DNA of 24,466 bases from an uncultured Bacteroidales bacterium (lineage in GTDB: Bacteria > Bacteroidota > Bacteroidia > Bacteroidales > Bacteroidaceae). The position numbers were made by a program, and so were the translations under genes. Shown here one piece after another: positions 15,508 through 23,042 of this stretch. The stretch lies in the NCBI GenBank assembly GCA_937995875.1, contig CALKIW010000200.1, positions 1 through 24,466 of the forward strand. Direction: 5' to 3'. A model generated the notes under the pieces. The model saw nothing but the letters and a program-made list of their open reading frames with translations. It was not told the origin of the DNA and did not search any database. How positions within the stretch are numbered: the first letter of the stretch is position 1; each line of letters begins with the position of its first letter.

Positions 15508-16182
15508 ATGGATAAAAAAAAGTTAGTTGCATTCGCTGCAATGGTCTTGTGCGCTGTGGCTTCTGCTGAGGCGCAAACCTATATGGACCATTTGAGGCAA
15601 ACCAAGAGCGGCAAAGCCGGTGTGACCGTTACGCAAAGCAAAGCCATAGACGACCTCGTCAATGGCAGCAACAGGGGTGCGTCTGTCACGGCACCTGTGA
15701 CAAGACCAGTGGCCGGAAAGTCGGAGGGAACGAAAAAAACTTCCACCAACGCTGTTGCTGCAAGAACGTCCCGGGAAGGTGCGGAGGCGCCCAGAAAGGA
15801 AGCTGAAAACAAGCGACTGGCTGAGACAAGAGACCGTGAGACTGCCAGAAACGGAAAGGGCGAAGACAGAATGGAGGCGCCTTCGGTGGACATGAGCAAG
15901 AAGGTGATGCGTGGCAGTCGCAAGGTACCGGGTTACCGGGTGCAGGCGTTTGCAGGAGGAAATACTAGAAATGACAAGCAGACGGCACAGCAAATCGGTA
16001 ACGCTATCAAAATGAGATACCCCGAACTGCCCATTTATGTACACTTCTATTCACCGAGATGGATTTGCAGGGTTGGAAACTTCAGAAGCTATCAGGAGGC
16101 CCAGCAAGTGCTGAAGCAAATCAGGGGAATGGGCTACAGTGCGGCTACGATAGTGAAAGGACAGATCACCGTGCAGTATTGA
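15508..16182 (+). CDS. Secreted SPOR-domain (peptidoglycan-binding) protein
   Basis: The 224-residue protein has a signal peptide (MDKKKLVAFAAMVLCAVASA, cleavage after AEA). A basic, Ala/Thr/Arg/Glu-rich, probably disordered linker (about 45-135) follows, then a C-terminal SPOR domain from GYRVQAFAGGNTRNDKQTAQ through WICRVGNFRSYQEAQQVLKQ to the end. SPOR domains bind glycan strands stripped of peptides, typically at division septa. I chose ATG 15508, as the in-frame ATG at 15400 would put 36 residues before the signal peptide and start inside the stem-loop after tpiA. It lies 70 nt upstream of folE in the same direction. Confidence 0.88.
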   Translation: MDKKKLVAFAAMVLCAVASAEAQTYMDHLRQTKSGKAGVTVTQSKAIDDLVNGSNRGASVTAPVTRPVAGKSEGTKKTSTNAVAARTSREGAEAPRKEAENKRLAETRDRETARNGKGEDRMEAPSVDMSKKVMRGSRKVPGYRVQAFAGGNTRNDKQTAQQIGNAIKMRYPELPIYVHFYSPRWICRVGNFRSYQEAQQVLKQIRGMGYSAATIVKGQITVQY

Positions 16183-16252
16183 CAGTATCGTCAGTACATC
16201 ATGCCGCACATATTATCATATAACACATCATATTCAACTGTTAATTCAATAG

Positions 16253-16840
16253 ATGAATCCCGAAATAGAATTCCGTGACGGACTTGACGAGCTTGCTGCT
16301 CACTATAAAGAAATTTTGAAGATACTGGGTGAAAATCCCGACCGCGAGGGTCTTTTGAAAACCCCGATGCGCGTGGCTAAGGCTATGCAGATACTCACAC
16401 GCGGCTATGGTCAGGATGCACACAAGGTGCTGACAGACGCCTTGTTCAAGGAGGAATACAACCAGATGGTGATTGTGAAAGACATCGATTTCTATTCGAT
16501 GTGCGAACACCATATGTTGCCTTTCTTCGGAAAGGTGCACGTGGCCTATATTCCCAATGGTTACATCACGGGATTAAGCAAGATTGCGCGCGTTGTCGAC
16601 ATCTTCAGTCACAGGCTGCAGGTGCAGGAGCGCTTTACACAACAAATCAAAGATTGCATACAAGATACGCTCAAACCGCTCGGTGTAATGGTGGTGGTAG
16701 AGGCCAAACACATGTGTATGCAGATGCGGGGGGTGGAGAAACAAAACTCCGTGACGACAACCTCCGACTTCAGCGGGGCCTTCAATCAGGCCAAAACGCG
16801 ACAGGAATTTATGAATCTGATCAATCAAAATAGTATATGA
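16253..16840 (+). CDS. folE: GTP cyclohydrolase I
   Basis: A complete 195-residue enzyme converting GTP to 7,8-dihydroneopterin triphosphate, the first step of tetrahydrofolate synthesis. The zinc-binding set is present: C84 and H87 in YSMCEHHMLPFFGKVHVAYI and C155 in AKHMCMQMRGVEKQNSVTTT. The substrate-binding SKIARVVDIFSHRLQVQERF is intact. The N-terminal region NPDREGLLKTPMRVAKA is also typical. The protein is cytoplasmic and forms a decamer in studied homologues. The stop overlaps the start of the following DUF4840 gene by 4 nt (ATGA), implying translational coupling. Confidence 0.97.
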   Translation: MNPEIEFRDGLDELAAHYKEILKILGENPDREGLLKTPMRVAKAMQILTRGYGQDAHKVLTDALFKEEYNQMVIVKDIDFYSMCEHHMLPFFGKVHVAYIPNGYITGLSKIARVVDIFSHRLQVQERFTQQIKDCIQDTLKPLGVMVVVEAKHMCMQMRGVEKQNSVTTTSDFSGAFNQAKTRQEFMNLINQNSI

Positions 16841-17436
16841 AGAAACTGATTATCATGCTGCTGTGCACCATAACCGTGTGTGGCATGACATCGTGTTTGG
16901 ACGATGACGACAGCAAAAAAATAACGGCAGAAGATGTGACTCAGGCGATGGCCACGATGGCCGGTACTTATGAGGGCACTATGTTGTATGCTAAGGGCTT
17001 GATGACTGTGCCCGACACAATACGAAATATGACGTGGACGGTTGATTCTGTCATCACGATTCATCATTTTCCACAGCATATCTTTGCGGAGAGTTTTGAT
17101 AAAATGGCCGACAGTAATATGGTGGCCGCTATCAAAGAACTTCCTCCGCGCGATCTGAAATGCCACATTGGCTTCTATGATATTTCGGACGGTGGCTATA
17201 TGCTCAATGTTATTCCGGATCCCATAGCGTTCAAAGCACCTGTCGGGGACAAGGTGGAGAATTGCAAAATAGTGTTCTTGAACTACAACGATAACTCTGT
17301 AGGTGTCTATCAGAAGGCTAAAAAGAACTTGATGTTCAAGATGAACACGTATGGTTTTTACGTGGGTGCGAATATGGTGAGCGGCGATCTGTTCACCCCA
17401 ACTTATTTCGCATTGGTGTCAAATGCTAAAAGATAA
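16837..17436 (+). CDS. DUF4840-like lipoprotein
   Basis: A 199-residue lipoprotein with signal MKKLIIMLLCTITVCGMTSC (lipobox MTSC, Cys20) followed by an acidic LDDDDS stretch that may favour surface or outer-membrane sorting. The mature part begins with TMAGTYEGTMLYAKG and is mostly beta-strand. From memory it fits DUF4840, a Bacteroidota family of unknown function. The ATG overlaps the folE stop by 4 nt, and the stop lies 3 nt before the exodeoxyribonuclease start, so it sits inside a tight operon. No enzymatic motif is visible. Confidence 0.8.
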   Translation: MKKLIIMLLCTITVCGMTSCLDDDDSKKITAEDVTQAMATMAGTYEGTMLYAKGLMTVPDTIRNMTWTVDSVITIHHFPQHIFAESFDKMADSNMVAAIKELPPRDLKCHIGFYDISDGGYMLNVIPDPIAFKAPVGDKVENCKIVFLNYNDNSVGVYQKAKKNLMFKMNTYGFYVGANMVSGDLFTPTYFALVSNAKR

Positions 17437-17439
17437 GCT

Positions 17440-18243
17440 ATGAAATTTGTTTCTTGGAATGTAAATGGGCTTCGTGCTTGTGTGAAACCAAAGACGGATG
17501 CCGATGGCAATATCATCAGCAAGGGCTTTGAATCGTATTTCAAAGAGTTGGATGCTGACTTCTTCTGCCTGCAGGAGACAAAAATGCAGGCGGGACAGTT
17601 AGACCTTGAATTTGACGGCTATAAGTCGTATTGGAACTACGCTGAGAGGAAGGGTTATAGCGGCACGGCTATTTATACGAAGCATGAGCCCATGAGTGTG
17701 GCTTACGGAATCGACATGGAGGAGCACGACCAAGAGGGACGGGTGATCACTCTTGAATACCCGGACTTCTACCTCATCACGGTCTATACGCCCAACTCGC
17801 AGGAAGCTTTGCCGGGAGAAAAGCTGCCGAAACGTCTCGGCTATCGTATGCAGTGGGAGGATGATTTCCGCGACTATATGATGAAATTGGATGAAAAAAA
17901 GCCTGTCATTGTATGCGGAGACCTGAACGTGGCACACGAGGAGATAGATATTAAGAATGCGAAATCCAATCGCTATAACGCCGGATTTACGGACGAGGAA
18001 CGCGAAAAGATGACGGTGCTGTTGAACAGTGGTTTCATCGATACGTTCCGAACACTCTATCCCGAACAAGTGACGTATAGTTGGTGGAGCTACAGATTTC
18101 AGGCGCGCAAGCGTAACGCGGGGTGGCGTATAGATTATTTCCTGACGTCGGAGCGTTTGAAAGATAAAATCACCCATGCTGCAATCCATACGGAAATCTA
18201 TGGCAGCGACCATTGTCCGGTGGAGTTACAGCTGGATTTGTAA
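17440..18243 (+). CDS. xth: Exodeoxyribonuclease III / AP endonuclease
   Basis: A complete 267-residue member of the ExoIII/APE1 endonuclease-exonuclease-phosphatase superfamily, which cleaves DNA at abasic sites and trims 3' ends in base-excision repair. Motifs occur in the expected order: KFVSWNVNGLRA (Asn7), the metal ligand in CLQETKMQ (E46), VYTPNSQ, GDLNVAHEEID (D161, N163), GFTDEER, WRIDYFL and the catalytic pair in SDHCPVELQLD (D257, H258). The length equals E. coli ExoIII, but the sequence looks closer to the ExoA/APE-type branch. It is the last gene of the run, only 3 nt after the DUF4840 gene, and is closed by the terminator at 18318-18349. Confidence 0.96.
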   Translation: MKFVSWNVNGLRACVKPKTDADGNIISKGFESYFKELDADFFCLQETKMQAGQLDLEFDGYKSYWNYAERKGYSGTAIYTKHEPMSVAYGIDMEEHDQEGRVITLEYPDFYLITVYTPNSQEALPGEKLPKRLGYRMQWEDDFRDYMMKLDEKKPVIVCGDLNVAHEEIDIKNAKSNRYNAGFTDEEREKMTVLLNSGFIDTFRTLYPEQVTYSWWSYRFQARKRNAGWRIDYFLTSERLKDKITHAAIHTEIYGSDHCPVELQLDL

Positions 18244-18317
18244 GCAAGGTCATGCGTTGTGTGCAGTCGAACGGTTGCTGTATGCTGCCGTGTTGCACCT
18301 GCGATGACAAGCAAAGC

Positions 18318-18349
18318 AAAAGCCCACATTCTCACGAATGTGGGCTTTT
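18318..18349. terminator. Bidirectional intrinsic terminator
   Basis: Perfect 14-bp arms, AAAAGCCCACATTC (18318-18331) and GAATGTGGGCTTTT (18336-18349), enclose a TCAC loop. The A-run and T-run at the two ends let it act in both directions. It separates the exodeoxyribonuclease gene (+) from the convergent MORN-like gene (-). Confidence 0.93.
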
Positions 18350-18381
18350 AAATTCATGTCTTGTAGTTGTTTATGATATAT

Positions 18382-18894
18382 TTATTGTAAGAGAGAGCTA
18401 ATGTCAGAAATCGGATGTTTCTCTTGTGTACCGTCCGGAAGAGTTACCATGAAGTAATCGAACTTTGATTTTCCATTCCGATACATAATTACTGCGATGC
18501 CTCCGTCGCGCAGATTAAGCGTGAAGTAGCCTTCGCGTTTGCCGTTCACATATTTGCCGTTCAGCTTTTCCTTTCCATTGACATAATATGTGGTGACGTT
18601 TCCATTGAGAACAGTGTTGTTGTCATTGCCGAGATCTATAAAACTGTAACCACCTTCGGCCTTCAATGTGCCGTCCATGTAATAGTCTGTGAAGACATCT
18701 TGCTTTGATGCGCCTTTGCCCTGTGTGAGCAAAAGACGATAATAGGCAGCTTGACTTGCATTGGTTACCGATGTTTGGTCGGCGGCATAATAGATGGTGT
18801 CTGCAACGACTGTTGCGGTTTCGCTGACGCGTTTGCGACCGAAACTTGCTACTGTAATGAGTAGCAGGGCTGAGATAAGGACTAATTTTTTCAT
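18382..18894 (-). CDS. Secreted protein with MORN/YwqK-like repeats
   Basis: The 170-residue protein has a signal peptide (MKKLVLISALLLITVASFG). Short repeats of the YwqK/MORN kind follow: DYYMDGTLKAEGGYS, YYVNGKEKLNGKYVNGKREG and MYRNGKSKFDYFMV, each an aromatic-Gly hairpin. Such repeats form extended beta-sheets used for binding; no specific function can be assigned. It lacks a lipobox, so it is probably periplasmic or secreted. It converges on the exodeoxyribonuclease gene and shares its terminator. A weak promoter box lies at 18936-18944. It has no close same-strand neighbour, so it is probably monocistronic. Confidence 0.72.
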   Translation of the reverse strand: MKKLVLISALLLITVASFGRKRVSETATVVADTIYYAADQTSVTNASQAAYYRLLLTQGKGASKQDVFTDYYMDGTLKAEGGYSFIDLGNDNNTVLNGNVTTYYVNGKEKLNGKYVNGKREGYFTLNLRDGGIAVIMYRNGKSKFDYFMVTLPDGTQEKHPISDISSLLQ

Positions 18895-18935
18895 ATCTTA
18901 TTCCTCTTATTTTAGTTGTTTAGGTTTCTTGTGCT

Positions 18936-18944
18936 GTAAAGATA
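18936..18944 (-). promoter_or_regulatory. Possible -7 box of the MORN-like gene
   Basis: TATCTTTAC on the minus strand matches TAnnTTTG except for the final G. It lies 41 nt upstream of ATG 18894. No clear -33 element was found. Confidence 0.35.
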
Positions 18945-19137
18945 GCTAAAATAGATGATATTTGTACTATTATTTAACACTATTTTATAATTATTTTTCA
19001 TCTAAAAAGTGAATGTTTTAAAACGACGGCTTATAATTCGAAAGAATAACAAAATACGTGTATAAAATAACAAAGTGTAAACAGCGCCTCTGGTTATTAG
19101 TCTAAAAAATGGAGGTGTTTTGACAAAAAGAAAGTGT

Positions 19138-19161
19138 GTACATGTACTTATAGCATATGCT
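19138..19161. promoter_or_regulatory. Pair of 10-bp palindromes
   Basis: GTACATGTAC (19138-19147) and AGCATATGCT (19152-19161) are perfect palindromes 4 bp apart, in a region where A/T bias alone would not favour both. They could be operator half-sites for the small ORF downstream or a fortuitous pair. No regulator is known. Confidence 0.3.
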
Positions 19162-19216
19162 TATTGATTTAAGAGGCATATAAAAAGATGGTATAACAAT
19201 TTATTTGTAAATAAAA

Positions 19217-19315
19217 ATGAACACAAATCAAGTTGAAATCATGCAGGCTTTAAATGCTTCCAAAGTGTCCGAAAACGCTTGGAAAATTAGTCAAAAAGAA
19301 ATATACATACCGTGA
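19217..19315 (+). CDS. Possible 32-codon small ORF
   Basis: An ATG at 19217 opens 32 codons ending at TGA 19313-19315. The peptide starts MNTNQVEIMQALNASKVSEN and continues AWKISQKEIYIP. It has a balanced, soluble, helix-prone composition unlike random translation of A/T-rich DNA. An imperfect -7 box (TTTATTTG, one mismatch) lies just upstream. I recognise no family, and chance cannot be ruled out at this length. Confidence 0.28.
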   Translation: MNTNQVEIMQALNASKVSENAWKISQKEIYIP

Positions 19316-19375
19316 ATATGCACAAATGTGGTTTAAATATGGACGCATATTTATTAGGTTAGGTGCCGTGTGTTT

Positions 19376-20233
19376 TTATCTCCGGTTTTCTGTTTGATTC
19401 ATTTTGATGTCTTCCAGAGATGTGTCTTCCGCAAAAACGTTGAGGTCTACGAGCGTTTCTATGCCATCCACAACCCCTTGGTCGGAGTGCTGCCAAATGT
19501 TGTGTCGCCCCGCATTGTTCACCACCGGCTCACGAACATTGTATCGAGCGAGGAACAGATGATAGTTGTTGAAGCGTGGTGCAAGGTTTTCGTTATAGAA
19601 TTTGGTATAGGCATATATCATAGGTGAACAATGATAATGTTGCTCTATCAGCCGGATCATGTAGGCCAGACTGTCCAGAATCTCTTGTTTAGACCATCTC
19701 CGGACGCCTTCTTCCTCTATGTCGATCATGGGTATGATGTCCTGATGCTTCCGGTTTACCACCCCATAATAATTCCTAAACTGGTCTTTGATGCTGCTTT
19801 GAGACGTTAGGTAATGATAGGAGCCGAACGGAATTCCGGCCTTTTTGGCCCCTTCGGCATTCCGCAGATAGTTGCTGTCTACTATCGTGCTGCCTTCCGT
19901 GGCTTTGATGTAGACAAACTTCACGCACGAGTCTTGGGCGACACGTTGCCAGTCGATGATGCCCTGATGATGCGACACGTCGATGCCGTCGTAGTCTCGT
20001 TTGAGGTGTCGGTTGTCCGTTTGGCCGGTCTTGACGCCACTGTCTAACTTTTTCTCATGTGACACGTGACTCAGCAACCAGTCGGGAGCAATCAGCACCG
20101 TGACGATCAACAGCAGCGAAACCCCTGAAAACACGCCTAATGCGATGTTTCCTATTTTCTTTATCAGCCGTTTACGGGCTCTCTTTTTCTTACGTTTCAG
20201 ATGCGCTTCGAAACTTCTGTGGTGATGCTGCAT
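19376..20233 (-). CDS. Membrane-anchored GH25 muramidase (lysozyme-like)
   Basis: A 285-residue type II membrane protein. The N-terminus is strongly cationic (HLKRKKKRARKRLIKK), then one membrane helix (about 28-49), then a periplasmic GH25 domain from residue 80. Family motifs are present: DYDGIDVSHHQGIIDW (D85), FVYIKATEG, GIPFGSYHYL, the acidic strand IIPMIDIEEEG (D171, E173), and the closing NIWQHSDQGVVDGIETLVDL. GH25 enzymes cleave the beta-1,4 MurNAc-GlcNAc bond of peptidoglycan. The anchoring suggests a role in cell-wall turnover rather than a secreted toxin or phage endolysin. It follows the TonB-domain gene by about 185 nt on the same strand, with a possible small ORF between. Confidence 0.9.
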   Translation of the reverse strand: MQHHHRSFEAHLKRKKKRARKRLIKKIGNIALGVFSGVSLLLIVTVLIAPDWLLSHVSHEKKLDSGVKTGQTDNRHLKRDYDGIDVSHHQGIIDWQRVAQDSCVKFVYIKATEGSTIVDSNYLRNAEGAKKAGIPFGSYHYLTSQSSIKDQFRNYYGVVNRKHQDIIPMIDIEEEGVRRWSKQEILDSLAYMIRLIEQHYHCSPMIYAYTKFYNENLAPRFNNYHLFLARYNVREPVVNNAGRHNIWQHSDQGVVDGIETLVDLNVFAEDTSLEDIKMNQTENRR

Positions 20234-20302
20234 TTCACAATTAACATTTCAGAATCTACAATGATCAACTTACAATATTTCAAATTCATGTTGTTAAACC
20301 AA

Positions 20303-20422
20303 TCACAAACTCATCAGTCCGCCAAGCATAGGTTGTGCACCTGCGTTGTCCCCGCCGGAATGCCGGTTTGGGGCAGTTTGGACTTCATGCCGGTGATGGC
20401 CGATGGGATGTTTCTCGCTCAT
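20303..20422 (-). CDS. Possible 39-codon His-rich small ORF coupled to the TonB-domain gene
   Basis: Its ATG (20422-20420) overlaps the TGA of the TonB-domain gene (20421-20419) as ATGA, the usual arrangement for translational coupling, and it runs 39 codons to TGA 20303-20305. The peptide starts MSEKHPIGHHRHEVQTAPNR and ends GAQPMLGGLMSL. It is rich in His (5 of 39), Gly and Pro, with no signal or membrane segment. It fills most of the gap before the GH25 gene. I recognise no family, so the ORF might be fortuitous. Confidence 0.35.
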   Translation of the reverse strand: MSEKHPIGHHRHEVQTAPNRHSGGDNAGAQPMLGGLMSL

Positions 20423-21549
20423 GGATTTGCAGCAAGTTTAAATTGTATCGGGCCGTATATACGCACGCAGACGGGGTTGCCATTGATGTTGCCCGGTGTA
20501 AATTGGGGCATTCCCTTCACAATGCTGACGGCCTGACGGTCTGTTTCCGGAGACACAGGCTTCAACACTCTCACATCCTTGGTCCAACCCTCCTTGTCGA
20601 CAACAAACGACACCATCACCCTGCCACCCTGCATCTGCGCCGGACTGTAGCTGCGGGCAAGATAATCTTTCAGTCCTTCTTGTCCTCCTTTGAATAGGGG
20701 CATCTCGTCTGCGGTTTTATAAACAAGGTCGCCGTTCCAAGTGGCTGGCGGAGAAACATATTGTGGGCTGGGCTTTGCCGCTTCTTTTTCAACCAGCCGT
20801 CTCCCAGCTTTGGTGAGCAGATACCTCACGTCCTTGTACGGCAAACGTGTGTCGTAGTCCAGTGTAGTGCGATCGGTGTAACACGTCACATGGAGCGCCA
20901 CCGTTTTGCCCCCGTTTTCAAACCACACCCCAGCAATGTCGGTCGAAAGCCATTCTCCGAAGTCTTTGTCGGCGGTGGGAGCATACACCATATCGAAAAA
21001 TTCGGGATCTGCGGTTCCGGACGAAATCATGCGGGATTTCAATATCTCTTCGGTATTGAGCACCTGCTTTTGCCCTACGTCATAAACCACAAACTTCCGA
21101 CCGGCCTTAGCCTTTACGGGGGATAGGGCTTCGGGTTTGGCCGTATAGTTGATTTCATAGCAAATCCATTTGTCGGGACTGTAGGCTTTCACCTTGGCCG
21201 CTATTGTGAGATAGCAGAATCGGCGGTCGTCGGGCAGCGTTTTCAGCTGGCCGGTTACAATTTGTCCGTAGTTGGCTCTGAAAGCGGAATATATGGAGTC
21301 AAAGTCGGTGGCTGCCCGGCCGAACAACAGTTCCGAAATATAGTGCTGCAACGCCTGCGGTTGCTCATAGTATATGGCTTCCGGCCATTCTATATCTGTG
21401 TCGATCACATTGAAATTTTCCCCGTTTTGCATAAACCAATGGTCTTTCACGTATCTCACGGCATATTGCTGCGAGGTGTTGTCCGGGAGTTGTGCGTAAA
21501 GACAAAGCGGTGAGAGGAGCAGGCAGAGAAGTATGGTTTTCAGTTGCAT
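20419..21549 (-). CDS. Secreted protein with C-terminal TonB-type domain
   Basis: The 376-residue product has a cleavable signal peptide (MQLKTILLCLLLSPLCLYAQ) rather than the usual TonB membrane anchor. A middle region of about 250 residues (IYYEQPQALQHYISELLFG, RFCYLTIAAKVKAYSPDKW, DFGEWLSTDIAGVWFENGGK) resembles DUF3298/RsiV-like heat-shock-protein-type domains. The last 90 residues form a TonB C-terminal domain: DEMPLFKGGQEGLKDYLARS, GRVMVSFVVDKEGWTKDVRV, FTPGNINGNPVCVRIYGPIQ. In Bacteroidota such proteins are annotated energy transducer TonB, but without the membrane helix and Pro-rich span, energy coupling is doubtful. It follows the DUF4251 gene by 3 nt, so the two are co-transcribed. 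Confidence 0.82.
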   Translation of the reverse strand: MQLKTILLCLLLSPLCLYAQLPDNTSQQYAVRYVKDHWFMQNGENFNVIDTDIEWPEAIYYEQPQALQHYISELLFGRAATDFDSIYSAFRANYGQIVTGQLKTLPDDRRFCYLTIAAKVKAYSPDKWICYEINYTAKPEALSPVKAKAGRKFVVYDVGQKQVLNTEEILKSRMISSGTADPEFFDMVYAPTADKDFGEWLSTDIAGVWFENGGKTVALHVTCYTDRTTLDYDTRLPYKDVRYLLTKAGRRLVEKEAAKPSPQYVSPPATWNGDLVYKTADEMPLFKGGQEGLKDYLARSYSPAQMQGGRVMVSFVVDKEGWTKDVRVLKPVSPETDRQAVSIVKGMPQFTPGNINGNPVCVRIYGPIQFKLAANP

Positions 21550-21552
21550 GGT

Positions 21553-22092
21553 TTAGTCGTTTAATATTAGGTTTCCTGTGAATGAAACAGACTCGCGGTC
21601 GGTGGCGATAACATTCAGAGTGACACTGCCGTTGGTGAAGATGTCGAGATAGTAGCTGAGAAAATCCATCTTGTTGCGTGTTTTCAGCTTTACACGCATC
21701 TTGTTCTTTTTCACTTGGTCTGTCTCATAGGACGAAATTGCGCTTTTGAAGTCGAGCGGACTTCGGTTTCGGTTTTCCGGGTCGGCCCGATAGGCCACGC
21801 CGAAATAGGGTAGGGAGCTGACAATACTGTCGCCGTGAACGCGTACCGAATAGTCAGAGGTGAGAAATCGGGGTTGCATTTTCCTCGGAATGACATAGTC
21901 AAACGCGATGGTATAGGTGCGATTGTGCAGCGAGTCGAGTATTTGTGCGCTCTTTCGCTGTTTCTCGGCCGTTTTCTGTTGGGCTTTAACAGCCTTTTGT
22001 TGGGACTTGGCAACTTTCAGTTCCGGCGTCTTCGCTGTTGCACACGCTGCCAGACAGCAGACGATTGCTATTATTTCCAGTAATTGTTTCAT
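21553..22092 (-). CDS. DUF4251 lipoprotein
   Basis: A 179-residue lipoprotein with signal MKQLLEIIAIVCCLAACATA (lipobox LAAC, Cys17). A Lys/Gln/Ala-rich helical stretch (about 25-50) follows, then the DUF4251 domain with FDYVIPRKMQPRFLTSDYSV, SSLPYFGVAYRA and the closing strands SVTLNVIATDRESVSFTG. The family is restricted to Bacteroidota and of unknown function. I chose ATG 22092 over an in-frame GTG at 22101, since the signal peptide starts there. It is the first gene of the group reading into the TonB-domain gene (3-nt gap). A clear upstream promoter box was not found; the nearest, TAAATTAG, has one mismatch. Confidence 0.85.
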   Translation of the reverse strand: MKQLLEIIAIVCCLAACATAKTPELKVAKSQQKAVKAQQKTAEKQRKSAQILDSLHNRTYTIAFDYVIPRKMQPRFLTSDYSVRVHGDSIVSSLPYFGVAYRADPENRNRSPLDFKSAISSYETDQVKKNKMRVKLKTRNKMDFLSYYLDIFTNGSVTLNVIATDRESVSFTGNLILND

Positions 22093-22533
22093 ATTTAGCA
22101 CTTTATGATGCTAATTTAATACAATTCTCTGGAAAACGGTGCTTTTTTGTGGTTTTTAATGAATATTGGCCTTCGCATTTTGACGAATTGCTCAAATGGT
22201 TACCCATCAAAACCGCCAGCCAACCAGCGTTTCAAATTGCATTCTATTTGATGAAGACATCTGTTGGCAGCACAGCCTATTCGTGCTGTAACTCCATGCG
22301 TGCATTTTATTCCTGCGCCCAATCCACACATAGGCTTTCCTTGCAACTCCTAACCGCATACCGTTTTCAGCCAGATACCTCCTCAGCATCTGGCGCAAGC
22401 AGAACTGTTTGTCAAATCTATTTATCGTTTTTCGATGATTATTTTTTCATCATCCAGCGCAAAAAGAGCTATGTTTAGCCGCTCCCGCCTATCCCGCGCA
22501 GCGCGAAAATTTCCCCGTATGTAGGAATTGTAT

Positions 22534-22552
22534 TCCGCCATATTATGGCGGA
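22534..22552. repeat. 19-bp near-perfect palindrome
   Basis: TCCGCCATA (22534-22542) and TATGGCGGA (22544-22552) are perfect inverted 9-bp arms around a single T. The palindrome abuts the left end of the 22-bp repeat array, so it may be a boundary element of that array. Confidence 0.65.
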
Positions 22553-22640
22553 GCCTTAACGGCAGTACGATTAGGCCCCATTCGCACCACGAAAACGGCC
22601 TATCCGCATTGCGGTTAAGCCCTATCCACACTGCCATTCG
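22553..22640. repeat. Array of four degenerate 22-bp tandem units (locus 2)
   Basis: Units start at 22553, 22575, 22597 and 22619 with an exact 22-bp step. The best unit, 22597-22618, carries GGCCTATCCGCATTGCGGTT and differs from the best unit of locus 1 (12083-12104) at only 4 of 22 positions. The first unit fits the consensus better when read inverted. Each unit is partly palindromic. Confidence 0.7.
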
Positions 22641-22882
22641 ATATGCAACCGCGAACGACAGCATAGTGCGCGCAAAGCTATTAAATCGGAACACTTTGAT
22701 TATCAGCAGATTACGAACTGGATAAATTAAGCGATTTTTCCGACCAAAGTAAAGTTGTTTTTAAATACGCAAATTCTGGAGGGGTGTTTGTAAAGAAAAA
22801 CACCACATGCGCATACGTTATCATTTCTCGGCTTTCCCAACCCAAATACAAGGCTGACAGCCCTAATATGATGATATAACAC

Positions 22883-22924
22883 CATAAAAATAGGAAAACG
22901 TGTAATTGTTTTCCTATTTTTATG
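22883..22924. terminator. Strong intrinsic terminator downstream of the beta-barrel gene
   Basis: Perfect 17-bp arms run from 22883-22899 (CATAAAAATAGGAAAAC) to 22908-22924 (GTTTTCCTATTTTTATG), with an 8-nt loop. With A and T tracts inside the stem it could work in both directions. It lies about 119 nt beyond the stop of the beta-barrel gene on the minus strand. Confidence 0.85.
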
Positions 22925-23042
22925 TGTAGCCGTTCGCAGGCGGCTGCCCGCTTCCCTATGCCCTCAACCGGATGATAGGGTGTTGCTGGTAGGCAGGTTG
23001 TCGGGAGGGGCGATGTGTTCAGAAAATGCGTTTGCAGTTTTT

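Larger units (their letters stand above)
18895..19375. other. 481-bp A/T-rich intergenic region
   Basis: This gap between two minus-strand genes is very A/T-rich. It holds the weak promoter box of the MORN-like gene, two 10-bp palindromes (19138-19161), a possible small ORF (19217-19315) and a short hairpin (19334-19353, TAAATATG/CATATTTA with a GACG loop). Nothing else is recognisable. Confidence 0.6.
22093..23042. other. 950-bp intergenic region
   Basis: No convincing gene was found. From left to right it holds unassigned DNA to about 22530, a 19-bp palindrome (22534-22552), the 22-bp repeat array (22553-22640), more unassigned DNA and a strong terminator (22883-22924). The small open frames across 22200-22700 lack recognisable motifs; those on the minus strand read through the repeat array. 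Confidence 0.55.

Noticed and set aside
19376..20233. Phage endolysin
   Set aside because: The GH25 domain is attached to a basic, membrane-anchored N-terminus and there are no phage genes around it.
22207..22694. Minus-strand open frames of 63 and 90 codons
   Set aside because: The 90-codon frame (22422-22694) reads through the 22-bp repeat array, and the 63-codon frame (22207-22398) lies in unassigned DNA. Neither has recognisable motifs or a credible promoter.
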